From: Reclinomonas americana ATCC 50394
Lineage: Eukaryota > Jakobida > Jakobea > Jakobida
Length of the DNA: 38,867 bases
Assembly (NCBI GenBank): GCA_048213135.1
Contig: PS015575.1
Span: 1 to 38,867 of the forward strand
Direction: 5' to 3'
The notes beneath the pieces were generated by a model that worked only from the letters and a program-made list of their open reading frames with translations, ran no database searches and was not told the DNA's origin. This document shows positions 1-9,906 of the stretch, piece after piece; the first letter of the stretch is position 1, and each line of letters begins with the position of its first letter. The position numbers were made by a program, and so were the translations under genes.

Positions 1-1
1 G

Positions 2-97
2 ACAACGACAACGACGACAAGAGGAGGTGGAGGAGGAGGCTCCGCGAGCGATGGCGGTGGCGGCGGCTCACAGCGAGCTGCCGATTATAAATGGTAA
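2..97 (+). CDS. Possible C-terminal end of a Thr/Gly-rich protein (partial at left edge)
   Basis: Frame 2 is open from the left edge to a TAA at 95-97. It encodes a run of threonines, then glycine-rich sequence ending in SQRAADYKW. The repeat-like composition (ACA/ACG then GGN codons) could be a low-complexity tail or simple-sequence DNA. No domain is visible and nothing upstream is available, so this is only a candidate last exon. Confidence 0.25.
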   Translation, partial: TTTTTTRGGGGGGSASDGGGGGSQRAADYKW

Positions 98-813
98 TAA
101 CGTGCCCTGTGTACTTGGTGTATGACGAGAGGCGGTGCGTGCTGCATGCGAGATAGGAGCCCGCTGCGACGGCTGCGTTGCAAGTGCCAACGCATATTCG
201 AACACATGCACATTTATGGGCAAACCAAGGAACAACTGACGCCGCGTGCCGGGTACTTGCACGCCGCCCACATCCACGCCCCATGCACCGCAGAAGGCAC
301 GCGGAGGGTGTACTCGCAAGGTGTCCGATGATGGACGAAACCGAAAATGAGTGAGTCATTTCTCCATGTGCATGGCCACCTCCCACCAGCACGAATGCTG
401 CTTCGCTGGTATTATCTCCTCCAGAAGGGAGGAGGGGGCAAGGCGATGCACGCAACGTGCAGTGCTGTTCGTGGCAAAACAAATCCGAACACACACCAAT
501 CCTCGCCCAACCAGGGAGGCGCTTTTCAGGAAGGCGGTGGTGACACGCCATGAACGCTACAGCACACGACACATACCCGTCGCCGACACGAGGCACGAGA
601 GCGAGCGATTAGGAAACGACAATACCACGGAAGTCGATTTCTGCATTTGGCAAAGAATCCCGTATTCAATCCAGCGCAAGATGCGGTGTGTGATCGAAGC
701 GTTTTGCAAACAGACCGAGAGCAGAGGCAGTCGTCGTGACCACGAGGGAAAGCAGCACACAGCAGCAAACACATTTTTGACACACATCAACTGACGACAC
801 ACATTCAACGACA
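98..813. other. Intergenic stretch, no gene supported
   Basis: About 700 bases with short open frames on both strands, none with recognisable domains or a consistent splice pattern. It probably holds the 3' flank of the upstream gene and the promoter and 5' UTR of the small membrane protein gene at 814. Confidence 0.4.
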
Positions 814-1306
814 ATGGCTTCACGTATCACATTGGTGAGTGAATGTGTGAGCGAGTGCTGCAGTGCTTTCTGTGAGGCTGAATAAGAAGTGTCGTTCTCT
901 CACACACTACACAACAGCCCGTCTTCTCCGCCGCTGTCTCATGCACCGCACTGTTCTTCCAAGTCGGAGTCCTCTACCCATGGGTGAGCGCGTGAGAAGA
1001 CAACACAATCCTCCTCGCTGATGACGCACTCGCACTCACTCTCTCAGACACACACGCACGCAGCACGAGGAGCTGAGCGAGGACTTTGAGCGACTGGAGA
1101 AGACACTGGTGGCGCGCAATCAGCACCTGGAAGAACGCCTCCTCTCCATTAGCCGTGTGGCGTTTTCTGGCAACTCCTCCTCTCCTTCCTCACACACCTC
1201 CACGGTCACCTCTGCGGCCGCTGCTGCTGGCGTGCACCATCATCACCTCAGCGCTGCTGCAGCTGCCAACTCAGCAAATGCCGCCACAGCTGCGCATGCC
1301 AAGTGA
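814..1306 (+). CDS. Small single-pass membrane protein, 109 aa, 3 exons
   Basis: The exons are 814-834, 918-983 and 1064-1306, all phase 0 with GTGAG...CAG introns. The start MASRITL runs into a hydrophobic stretch (about residues 8-28, ending VGVLYPW). A charged amphipathic helix of about 30 residues follows (HEELSEDFERLEKTL...), then a Ser/Ala/His low-complexity tail. One N-terminal membrane helix followed by a charged helix is the layout of several small mitochondrial inner-membrane assembly factors such as PET117 and UQCC3. I cannot match it to one of these by sequence, so its location and role are not assigned. Frame continuity across both introns makes the gene itself fairly secure. Confidence 0.6.
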
Positions 1307-1522
1307 CCAGCAGCAATGTGAGAGAAGAGAGAGAAAGTGTACAGCAGCAAAAAGTCAAAGCGCGTTCAGGTTGTGAGCTTGTGTATGTGTGTGTGGTGTG
1401 TGTTTTTGAACAAGTGAAGCAAACGTGCTTGGTGCGACAATGTGCGTGGCGGGCAGAGGGTGATGTGTGCTCGAGCGCGCGCGCGTGCGCATACATATGC
1501 ATAGCACTGTCAATTCACAGAG

Positions 1523-2420
1523 ATGGACGCCGAGGAAGAGCAGCTGCCTGTGGCCGTGCAGTCGCTGGTGCGTCTACTACATGCGCGCGACACAGTGAGT
1601 GCTGCGACTGGTGCTCACCCCCCACAGCACAGCGCAGACGGGCGGCATTGTTATGGTTCCGTGGTCGGTTGTGCCGCACGTGTTGCTTCTCCGCGCTCAA
1701 CTCGTGGACGGTGTGTGTGCGTGTCTCTGTGTTGTGTGTGCTTTGTGTGGTTTATCACACACGCGCGCGCGCAGAGCCCAACGCGCGGTACTGTGCGAGA
1801 CGGGAGTTGCATTGTGCGCGACACGCAATGCGCGCATTGGAGAGCGAGGGTGATGAGCAAGGCGAGGAGTCTCTCGCGCGTTTTGTCATGCGATGCTTCC
1901 TGGTGGCCGACGCCGAGGTGCTGCTGTGGCGCTGCTGTCAGCACTGTGATGACATGATGGCGGCGGCGGCTGATGTGCTGCTGGACGATGAACCGCTGCT
2001 GACGGCGGAGAATGTGGAACTCGTTGTGCAGTTTGTCAGGCATCATCTCGATGAGCCGGTGGTGGTGCTGGAGAAGCCGCTGCGAGGGCCGTTCGAGGAG
2101 CTGGTGGCGCCGTGGGATGTGCAGTTCCTGAATCGTCCGCACGCCGATGTGATGCTGCTGGTGGTGGTGCGCTGATTATGAAGGCGCGGCGAGACAGCTG
2201 TGCGTCTTCTAAACTCGGCTGTGCCGCGCAGGTGGCGAATCGTCTGCAGGTCCCCACGCTGTTGGACTACGGTTCGGCCAAGATAGCGTCGTTGATGCGA
2301 GGTGTGGATTATTTACTATACGTGTGGGAGTGGTGTCATTCCTCCTCGCCTCACACGCGCTGTGCAGGCCAGACACCGGACCAGATACGTGCCATGTTCA
2401 ACATATGCGCCGATCCGTAA
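1523..2420 (+). CDS. SKP1: SKP1-like protein (SCF ubiquitin ligase adaptor family), divergent, 218 aa
   Basis: The exons are 1523-1594, 1638-1710, 1775-2163, 2232-2301 and 2368-2420; phases agree throughout. Landmarks follow SKP1 in order. The N-terminal beta strand and helix region reads TGGIVMVPWSVV. The helix before the acidic loop is VELVVQFVRHHLDEP, the tryptophan motif is PWDVQFL, then VANRLQVPTLLDYG (compare ANYLDIKGLLD in SKP1) and RGQTPDQIRAMFNI (compare KGKTPEEIRKTFNI). SKP1 links cullin-1 to F-box proteins in SCF E3 ligases. The protein stops at FNICADP, so it lacks the last helix that normally follows FNI and helps hold the F-box. A long acidic/alanine insertion lies between strands (about residues 50-110). 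The exact donor at 2160-2166 is ambiguous (GTGGTGGTG run) and was placed by alignment. The alternative, Elongin C, fits less well because of the TPDQIRAMFNI end. Confidence 0.75.
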
Positions 2421-2885
2421 TGGAGGGGGTAGGAGGAAGGGAGGGGAGAGAATGGAGGCGAAGTGGTGGTTCACTTGGTTGCACTTTTGACACCGGCGCG
2501 CACGTGTTTTCCCCCGTCGCTGTAAGAGAGCAAGAGGTGTGGCATGGTCAGTATCACTGCCTGTAATCGTGTAATTATCTGCCAACCACCTATATCGCTT
2601 TCGTGCCAGCTTCTTCGGCACCGTAAAAACGAGTGTGTGCGCTGTTTCCGAATATCACATTTGACCGCGACATCTTCCTCAACAGCGTCTGAGATCACTA
2701 TCACCGCTATGAGTGAAGCACCAGACCGCTGGCAGCGACAGCACGATTGGCACGACTCTGATTCATCGCGATCGGAAGAAGCGAAATCATCCGATCTCAC
2801 GGTGATATGATCTTCCTGCGTTTCGTACGTGTTGCTCGTGTTGCTTTTTTGTGCTTCTCGGTGGAGAACTGAAAGTCCCTTTCGA
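2421..2885. other. Intergenic region before the first haloperoxidase gene
   Basis: No coding signal was found on either strand. It would contain the 3' end of the SKP1-like transcript and the promoter of the first haloperoxidase. No TATA box or other element can be called with confidence. Confidence 0.4.
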
Positions 2886-5050
2886 ATGACACTCTCTGTT
2901 ACTAGTCTCCTCGCTGCTGCGGCTCTTGTCGTCTGCTTGCTTGCGTGCTCTGTCCATGCTGGCGGATCTGCACATGGTTTGTTCGCTATCGCTTCGTGTG
3001 TACTCGTCGGCATTGTTGCTCACCGCAGCCCGTCACAGGTCGACCAGACCCACATCATGACTCGAACATTCCAGTTGGAGGCGGCCGCTGCTCTGCGGAC
3101 TCTGACTGCAACTACAACAATGGAAGTTGCGCGCGCCCCACATCACGCAGTGTGCACTGACTTGTCTCGTACTGATCGCCCACACTCCCCGTGCAGCTTG
3201 TGTCCGTGGCCACTGTGCATGCGGCAACGGAATGATTGTCGGTCAGTGGTGCCAGGTGAGTGTACCCATCGTGCGCTTGGTGTAGTTCTCCTGCCTAACG
3301 AATGTCGATCGATGGATGGCAAACACAGTGCCGACCGACTCAGACCGACGGCGTGTGCAAAGAAATGCCAAAGATGTACCTCGTCCACAACGTGTGTGTC
3401 AGTGCTGAACTGTGTGTGACGGTGACGGAGAATGAGCGACGCGGATTCCTGTCTGGAGGACAGCTGGTTTCCGACTGGAATGAGGAAGCGTTGCGTGTCA
3501 CTGATGAGAGCTTCAATTGATTTTTCATATATTTTTTCTCACGAGTCGCTGCGTACAGCATGCTCTGCGTCAAATCGTCGACCATGGGCCCGCCAGACGC
3601 TGCTCGTATGCTTGGCATGTTGCACTTGGCCATGCACGACGCCGCTCAGAACGTGCCGGGTGGACAAGTTGAGTCTCGCGCACGCGTGCGCTGCTGTCGT
3701 TCTCATGCTAGAAGCACTCACTCTTCCCTCCTCAGTACAAGAAATACAAGTACTCGCTGTCGTCTCGCGTGCCTCACGACGCCTCTCGCGAAGCTGCTTG
3801 TGCAAAGGCGGCGCGCGACTTGCTGTACCACGCATTCCCCGATCGCCAGTCGTTCCTCGATGATCGCCTCACCAAGCACCTCAGCGCATTGCGCCAGTCG
3901 GGAGCCAGCAAGGTACAATCGATGTGTGATGCTGTTTCTTCTTTCCCAGAAAACTCACCCCACACAACAGTCGGCTGGAGTGTCTATCGGCGCACAGATT
4001 GCCGCCACAGTCATTGCCGATCGCACAAATGACGGTGCATCGCTCCAGCCGCTGCCGTACGTCGTGCATCCGGAGGTGGGCTTCTACAAGCTCACGCCGC
4101 CGGGATTCCTGCAGCCGGCGGCGCAGCAGTACGCTCACGTGCTGCCGTTCACCATGACGGCGACGGACATGTTCCGGTTGACGCCGGACTCGCCGTTCTA
4201 CTCGGACGAGCTGAAGAAGCAAGCACCCTTCAATCCGACTGAATTCGTCAAGAGTGCCGCGTACACCAGCGCGTGGCAGGAAGTCAGTGCTTACGGTGGC
4301 CAAAGCAGCTCCGTGCGCACCGCCGACCAGGGGAACAGTGCGCTCTTTTGGCGCGTGGATCCGACTCCCGATCATGGCGTCATCACGCCTCCGGGTTTGC
4401 ACAATGTGCAAGCGCAGCAGTTTGTGGTGGCCCACAACTGCGACCTGCAGGTACGGACAACTCTTTGCAGTTTTTTACCGCGCGAGACTTGTTTTATCTC
4501 AGACACCCCTTGCTCATGTGCGCGCGCACAGAAAGCGGCTCGTATCTTTGCCCTGTTGAATATGGGGCTGCTCGATGGGGCCGTCATGGCGTGGGACATG
4601 AAGGTTTGTAACATGCAGCTTGTCCTTTGTTCCTAAAAGTGTCTGAGCGCAGCGCCGTGTGCGTAGATCTACTTCAACTTTTGGCGCCCGGTGACTGGCA
4701 TTCAACTGGCCAACACGGACAGCAACTCGGACACCTCGCCTGACTCCTCGTGGCAGTCGTACATTGTGACACCGAACCACGAGTCGACGCCCTCCGGTCA
4801 CTCGACGTTTGCCGGCGTGGGCGCCACCGTTCTCGGCCGTTTCTTCGATGACGCGACGCCCTTCACGCAGGAGGCTGACGAATTCCCCGGCATGTGGCGT
4901 CGGTGGGGCTCACTGAACGAGGCCGCGGAGGAGGATGGCCAATCGCGCATCTTGGGCGGTGTGCACTGGCAGTTCGACAACCAGATCGGTCTGACGTCGG
5001 GCCGTCTGCTGGCCAACTACGTCTGCGACAATTACCTGACACCCAACTGA
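2886..5050 (+). CDS. Secreted vanadium-dependent haloperoxidase 1 with EGF-like module, 539 aa, 9 exons
   Basis: The exons are 2886-2976, 3039-3125, 3197-3255, 3329-3489, 3559-3667, 3736-3912, 3971-4450, 4532-4603 and 4667-5050; all phases agree. A signal peptide (about residues 1-24) is followed by a six-cysteine EGF-like module (C48, C54, C61, C66, C68, C78) and a second segment with four cysteines. The C-terminal domain is PAP2/vanadium haloperoxidase with the complete vanadate site: K412-x6-R419-P420, P454-S-G-H457 and S505-R506-x5-H512-x3-D516. By family knowledge H512 binds vanadate, H457 is the acid-base residue, and the enzyme would oxidise halide with H2O2 to hypohalous acid. Residue -7 from the acid-base His is His (H450), as in algal bromoperoxidases rather than Phe as in fungal chloroperoxidase, so bromide or iodide is the likelier substrate (inference). 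It is the most divergent of the three tandem copies. It has an intron (4451-4531) that the other two lack and lacks their last intron. Confidence 0.88.
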
Positions 5051-5105
5051 GCAGCATGCAGCGCCCCCTGTTTCTCTCTGTGTTTTTCCATTGAACGAAA
5101 AGTAC

Positions 5106-5469
5106 CTTCCATGTCTTGAGGATTTGCTGTATGCGCTCGGGTCGGTCTCCTCGGCGTGTGCTCGAAAGTTCTCTGCACAGCGCATGCATGCACACACACA
5201 CACACGCGCGCGCGCGCTCCAAGAAGAGGCCGCACACACCTTTCGGATATCGCGTGTTGTACCCTCGCACCGATGTCGGCACTTTCGTGTTCGCCACATG
5301 CAGTGCGTAGCGGTACAGCGAACGTGCTTCACTCAACAGCGATGCAGGCTGCCACTCGGCTTGCCATTGCACGACGAATAGGCAGAATGTCCGTCCGTCC
5401 CTTGTCTCTTCTCACGCGCCACCATGTGCAGAGGAGAATGCACGCGACGCCGTTGCACTGCTCACACAT
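5106..5469 (-). pseudogene. LYRM9-like LYR-motif protein with an apparent 1-nt frameshift
   Basis: Minus-strand exons fit at 5469-5416 (uncertain start exon, ATG at 5469), 5348-5240 and 5172 to about 5106, with consistent phases. The second exon encodes SEARSLYRYALHVANTK, a clear LYR motif. The third begins ENFRAHAEETDP, and then PERIQQILKTW continues in the next frame. LYRM9 proteins have a matching ...FRVHSDEDNPERIQQII... segment. The frame break falls in a CCC run near 5128-5130, where one more C would restore the frame. This could be a sequencing error or a real inactivating change. LYR proteins bind the mitochondrial acyl carrier protein and act in mitochondrial complex or Fe-S assembly; the role of LYRM9 itself is poorly defined. 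The 3' end is unresolved because the gene converges on, and may overlap, the 3' UTR of haloperoxidase 1. Confidence 0.6.
5187..5218. repeat. CA/CG dinucleotide microsatellite
   Basis: An (AC)n run passes into (GC)n. It lies in the predicted intron between the second and third exons of the LYRM9-like gene. Confidence 0.8.
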
Positions 5470-6115
5470 CGCGAGGCAGATGATGGAGTCGTTGACGACG
5501 ATGCAGAGCGTAATGTGCGTTGCGCTCGTTGTTCCGATCCCTCTCCCACTCTCTTCTTGACACACACTCGTGACCACACAGAGACTTTTACCGTGTGCGT
5601 GCGACTCAGCGCATGCGTCGTCGACTGCCGTGACGTGTGTCTCTTCTTGGCTGTCTGCGGCGCGCGCCGTCATGTTGGTGATGGGTGTTGTGTGGTGGAC
5701 GCGTGACTGTGCGCATGCGCAGCGGCAGTTGCGCAGCGCTGCGTGGTGTCATCTGTCTTCTGTTGTTGTGTTGATTCGAGCCCGCACACAGTATGTGTTT
5801 TGCCGGGATTCTATGCTGTGTTTGTGCTGGTGATGTGATGGCGAAGGACGGCAAGGCTTCTCCATTCGTCGCTTGCCGCAGTGGCGAGTTTGGAGAGCAG
5901 ATCCGATGATCGCTGTCCCGCCCGCGTACGCCCAGAACTCGCACTGCCTTTGTGTGCCGAGATGCGTGGCCTCTCCCACGAAGAGCGTTCTGGAAAGGCA
6001 ACAGGCCATTACAGAAGGTTTTTCCTGTACGGTGATTTTTTCGCGCGCATTTCTTCCTCGTAACGGCTTTCAGTCCTCTTTTTTTCCTCGGTGCGAGAGA
6101 TAGTGCAAGTGTGTA
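5470..6115. other. Intergenic region between LYRM9-like gene and collagen-haloperoxidase gene
   Basis: About 650 bases containing only short open frames. A minus-strand frame at 5673-5580 (start MTARAADSQE, ending in a GTAAAA donor-like site) could be an upstream exon of the LYRM9-like gene, but nothing confirms it. The right half would be the promoter region of the gene at 6116. Confidence 0.35.
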
Positions 6116-9100
6116 ATGCGATTAACACAGTTGCTGGTTGCAGTGACACTGTTGTTGACGGTTTTGCTCGTCACCTTCACGTTGACGAATGCTGGTGAGT
6201 CGCCTCGTGCTGCTGTGGTGTTTTGTTGTCTGTCACGTTTTCGCGCGCGCGCGCGACTGTGGCACGTGCAATCTCGTTCTCGTGCTCACCCCTGTATAAT
6301 TCTCTTGTGCTTCTGCTGTGATCTCTCAGACGCGGATGTGGAGACGGATGGTGAGAGACACGCGCAAAGTTGATAGCTTGGTCTCGTTTTGTTCACTTCT
6401 GCGCGGGAAATCATGATCAATGATTCGCCTATGCACACGCATGCACGTGCACACAATGGTGCCTCCGCTATACTCTTCTCTGACTCTCTGGCGCATAGCA
6501 GTGACCGAGGCAGCAGAGGACTTTGGTGAGCTGGAGGATGATGATTTGTTTACTGAAGTCGACGATGGAAGGTTGCCGGTGAGACTGAACTCTACTTCTC
6601 GTCTGTTTGTTTATCAATGTGATCTCTCACGTGCGATTTCCAGCGTGGTCCGCCCGGCGATGACGGCAAGCCAGGCAGAGACAGCAAGGTTTGGAGACAC
6701 ACGCGCACATGCACACATCGTAGTGACCGTCACTCATTGATAACTGTGTCGCAGGCTGGTCCTCGTGGCTCCGCCGGTTCCCCAGGAAAGCCAGGCAAAC
6801 ATGGCAAGGTGCAGTCGCTCAACTCCGTGCACGGTGCAACTCGATTGATGCCGCTGTTGCTGACACGCACTCTCCACGCACAGCGCGGCAAATCTGGCGC
6901 GCGTGGCAAACCAGGCAAGGTGTGGTGGTGGTGGTAGTGTTGTTTACGCACGGCTGAGGTAGGTGGCATGTTGACTTGATTGCATCGTGTCGTAGAGTGG
7001 TCGCAGACCGCCTGGAAAAAACGGCAAAGATGGATCGGTTTGTGTTGCCTGGCGCTTGTCCTCCTCGGCTCGCTTGCCCCCACTCACTCATGCATCTTGC
7101 GCGTGCAGCACGGAGCTCCTGGTCCGCACGGACCATCAGGTGACGACCGGAAGGTGAGGACGGCGATCTTGTGTGTCTGCCTGCTTTCCTGATGTTGCTC
7201 GTTCTCTCACGTTGCACTTTTCTCAGCCCGGCAGGAATGGCAACGACGGCAAGGCTGGACGGGTTTGTCCTTCCTCGTGTACATGCCATGTTGATGATCG
7301 ACTACTTGTACTCACTGTGCGCACATGTAGCCGAGACCTGCCGGTCTTCGTGGCCCTTCCGGCCACCGCGGCAAGCGCGGCAAGGTGAGTGTGTCAGTAG
7401 CATGGCATGCTACGCTTTGTGGTGTTCATGCATGCTCCTCAGCGTGGACATCCCAGCTGCAGTCGCGATAGCAAGGATGGTGAAAATGGATTGTTATGTG
7501 TTGGTGTGCCTGACGACTCTTGTGCTGACCGTTGACTTTCTTTCCAGTCGGGCAAGGACGGCACAGACGACGCTCCCGGCAAGGTACACCTTCCCCTGCC
7601 TGTTATCTGCGCATATTGCGACACAGTAGCACTCGTTCACAACAGTTGATCTAGTCGTGTAGCGCACATCCTCGCATCTGCACGTTTTTTTGTTTTCTAA
7701 CGGTCTTTACTCTGCGCAGACTCACACTACTTCGATCCCAGCATCCCCAAAGGCGGTGGCGCATGCAGCACCAAGGCCAACTGTAACAACAATGGCTGTT
7801 GCGTTCATGTCGTCGTCGCGCGTCGTGTGGATGATTCTGTCTTACCGGTTGTCAAACTCTGTGCACAGCATGCGTGGCCGGCAAGTGTGTGTGCGGCAAG
7901 GGCATGATCGCTGGCCTCTGGTGCCAGGTGCCAATCTCTCTCTCGGCGATGCAAGTGACTGTGCTGGAGACTCACCGCTCCTGTATTCATGTGATGCAGT
8001 GCCGTCCGACGCAGACCGACGGCGTGTGCCGCTTGCGGGAAAAAATGTACCTCGTGCACGATGTGTGCGTGGCCGCCGATGTGTGTGTGGCCACCACGCA
8101 AGCGGAGCGCGCCAGCACGCTCACGGGCGCACAGCTGGTCTCGCAGTGGAACGATGCAGCGTTGCGCCACTTGTTGTCTTTCTTGTTTCCGCGCGCTTTT
8201 CTGTTGTTTTGACGCGGGCATGCAGCATGAAATCGATCAAGGCGAACCAGATGCCGCCGCCCGACGCGGCGCGTATGTTGGCCATTATGCACCTAGCCAT
8301 GCACGATGCCATCCAGAACGTCCCTGGCGGTCGGGTGCGTTTCTCTTCGGTCACCAACGGTCGCATTGGCGATCGTCGGTGTTTATCTTCAGTCGCTCAC
8401 CACACCCTCTCTCTCCCCAACCACGCAGTACAAGAAGTACAAGTACGTAGCCACGCAGTGCAACAAGTACGTAACCACGAAGTACAAGAAGCGCAAGCAC
8501 GTGACCGGCAGCACTCCGGCTGCCAACACATCCCGTGAGGCTGCCGCCGCTCAGGCCGCCCATGACGCTCTCTGCTTCTTCTTCGCCGCCCGCAAGCCGG
8601 TGTTGGATGCTCTGCTGGCACAGCACCTGGCGACGATCGCCGACGGCGCATCCAAGGTTTGCGACGCTCTCTTAATCTTCCCCTCCCCTCACCTCACTCG
8701 CGCCGCGCAGACGCAGGGCATCGCGCTCGGATCCACCATTGCCGCCATGATTCTGGCCGATCGTGCCACCGATGGCGTGTCGAACCCAGCGCCGCCATAC
8801 GTTGTGAATCCCGCCGTCGGCTACTACAAGCTGACGCCGCCCAGCTTTGGCCAGCCGGTGGCGCAACAGTACCCGTTTGTGCGACCGTTCGCCATGCTCA
8901 CGCAGGGCATGTTCCGCATCACACCGTCGTCTCCGTTGTACTCGGACTACATCAAGTCCACAACGCCGTTCAACCCGACCACCTTTGTCACGACAGCGGC
9001 CTACACCACCGCCTTCCAGGAGGCAAAGGACTATGGAAGTGCGAACAGCACCAAGCGCACCGCTGATCAGGCGCAGACTGCTCTCTTTTGGCGCGTCGAT

Positions 9101-9793
9101 CCAGTCGGCACCGCCCAAGTCATCACACCGCCGGGCCTGCACAACACTCAGACACAGCAGTTTGTGCTGGCTCACAACCGCGACCTGCAAGACGCGGCAC
9201 GCATCTTTGCGCTGCTGAACATGTCGCTGGCCGACGCGGCCATCATGTGCTGGGACATGAAGGTTTGTTGCTGCCCTCTTGCATCCCGATCGCAGGCACA
9301 GACTGCTCGCAAATGCCTTACACAATCGTGTGTCTTCGTGCAGCTGAACCTGAACTTCTGGCGCCCGGTGACTGGCATCAGCAATGCTGACATTGACAAC
9401 AACCCGTCGACCGCCAAGGACGCTTCATGGAGCTCGTACATTATCACGCCGCCGCACCAGTCCACGCCGTCGGGACACTCGAGTTTTGCTGGCGCTGGTG
9501 CCACCGTCTTGGCAGCGTTCTTCGACGAGGAGACTCCGTTGCGTCGCGATCGTGGTCGAGTATCTGAGAGAGGTTGTCGCTCACAAGTATACTACTTCCA
9601 TAGGTGGACGCAAGAGGCCGACGAGTTTGTCGGCATGTGGCGCCGCTGGGGATCGCTGTGGGAGGCAGCCGCCGAGAACGGCCAGTCGCGCATCTATGGC
9701 GGTGTGCACTGGCAGTTCGACAACCAGATCGGTCTTACGTCGGGCCGTCTGCTGGCCAACTACGTCTGCGATAATTATCTGACACCCAACTGA
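6116..9793 (+). CDS. Collagen-like / EGF-like / vanadium haloperoxidase fusion, about 710 aa, 20 exons
   Basis: Exons 1-3 (6116-6194, 6330-6350, 6502-6578) encode a signal peptide and an acidic linker. Exons 4-10 (6644-6688, 6755-6808, 6884-6919, 6996-7037, 7109-7153, 7227-7262, 7331-7384) encode Gly-X-Y repeats rich in lysine. Exons 11-12 (7443-7479, 7548-7583) are a degenerate end of the repeat. Exons 13-20 (7720-7797, 7869-7927, 8000-8160, 8226-8334, 8429-8656, 8711-9262, 9344-9537, 9604-9793) encode the EGF-like module and the haloperoxidase. Vanadate-site residues are K583/R590/P591, H628 (with H621 at -7), S676-R677 and H683. The fusion is inferred from phase. The haloperoxidase part has no start or signal peptide of its own, its first exon begins with an acceptor homologous to that of copy 3, and the only upstream exons are the collagen exons. 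The weak point is the 7443-7583 junction: with plain GT-AG sites exon 12 is read as GQGRHRRRSRQ, while the collagen-like frame (GKDGTDDAP) needs a GC donor at 7579. A Lys/Tyr-rich insertion (about 8450-8507) distinguishes it from copy 3. Confidence 0.72.
6644..7583 (+). repeat. Collagen-like Gly-X-Y exon array within the fusion gene
   Basis: Nine small exons lie in this span. Seven (45, 54, 36, 42, 45, 36, 54 nt) are phase 0-0. Most start with a Y-position residue and end in Gly-Lys, for example A-GPR-GSA-GSP-GKP-GKH-GK. Six of the seven lengths are multiples of 9 nt, that is, whole triplets. Interruptions occur in exon 7 (GRRPPGKNGKDGS), exon 10 (first Gly replaced by Arg, AGA) and exon 11 (Gly positions occupied by Ser and Arg). 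The array has about 40 triplets, short compared with animal fibrillar collagens. Confidence 0.8.
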
Positions 9794-9906
9794 GCATGCA
9801 GCAGCATGCAACCTGTTTCTCTTTGTTTTTCCATTGAACGAAACAGACCTTCTTGTATCGAGGACAATCTCATTCTCATTTTGGTTTGAGTTGGAGAGAA
9901 GAAGAG

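Noticed and set aside
98-813. Short frames such as the minus-strand Cys-rich frame at 526-783
   Set aside because: No domain, no splice partners and no start context; such frames are expected by chance in GC-rich DNA.
4863-5372. 169-codon minus-strand frame that includes the LYR motif and runs into haloperoxidase 1
   Set aside because: It starts with GTG and continues antisense through a conserved coding exon. Splice sites at 5240 and 5172 fit the LYRM family far better.
7584-7649. Collagen-like gene ending at the TGA at 7647-7649 as a separate gene
   Set aside because: It needs retention of a segment starting with a good GTACAC donor, and it leaves the downstream haloperoxidase without a start codon or signal peptide. 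The first haloperoxidase exon also begins at an acceptor homologous to that of copy 3. Kept as the main alternative to the fusion.
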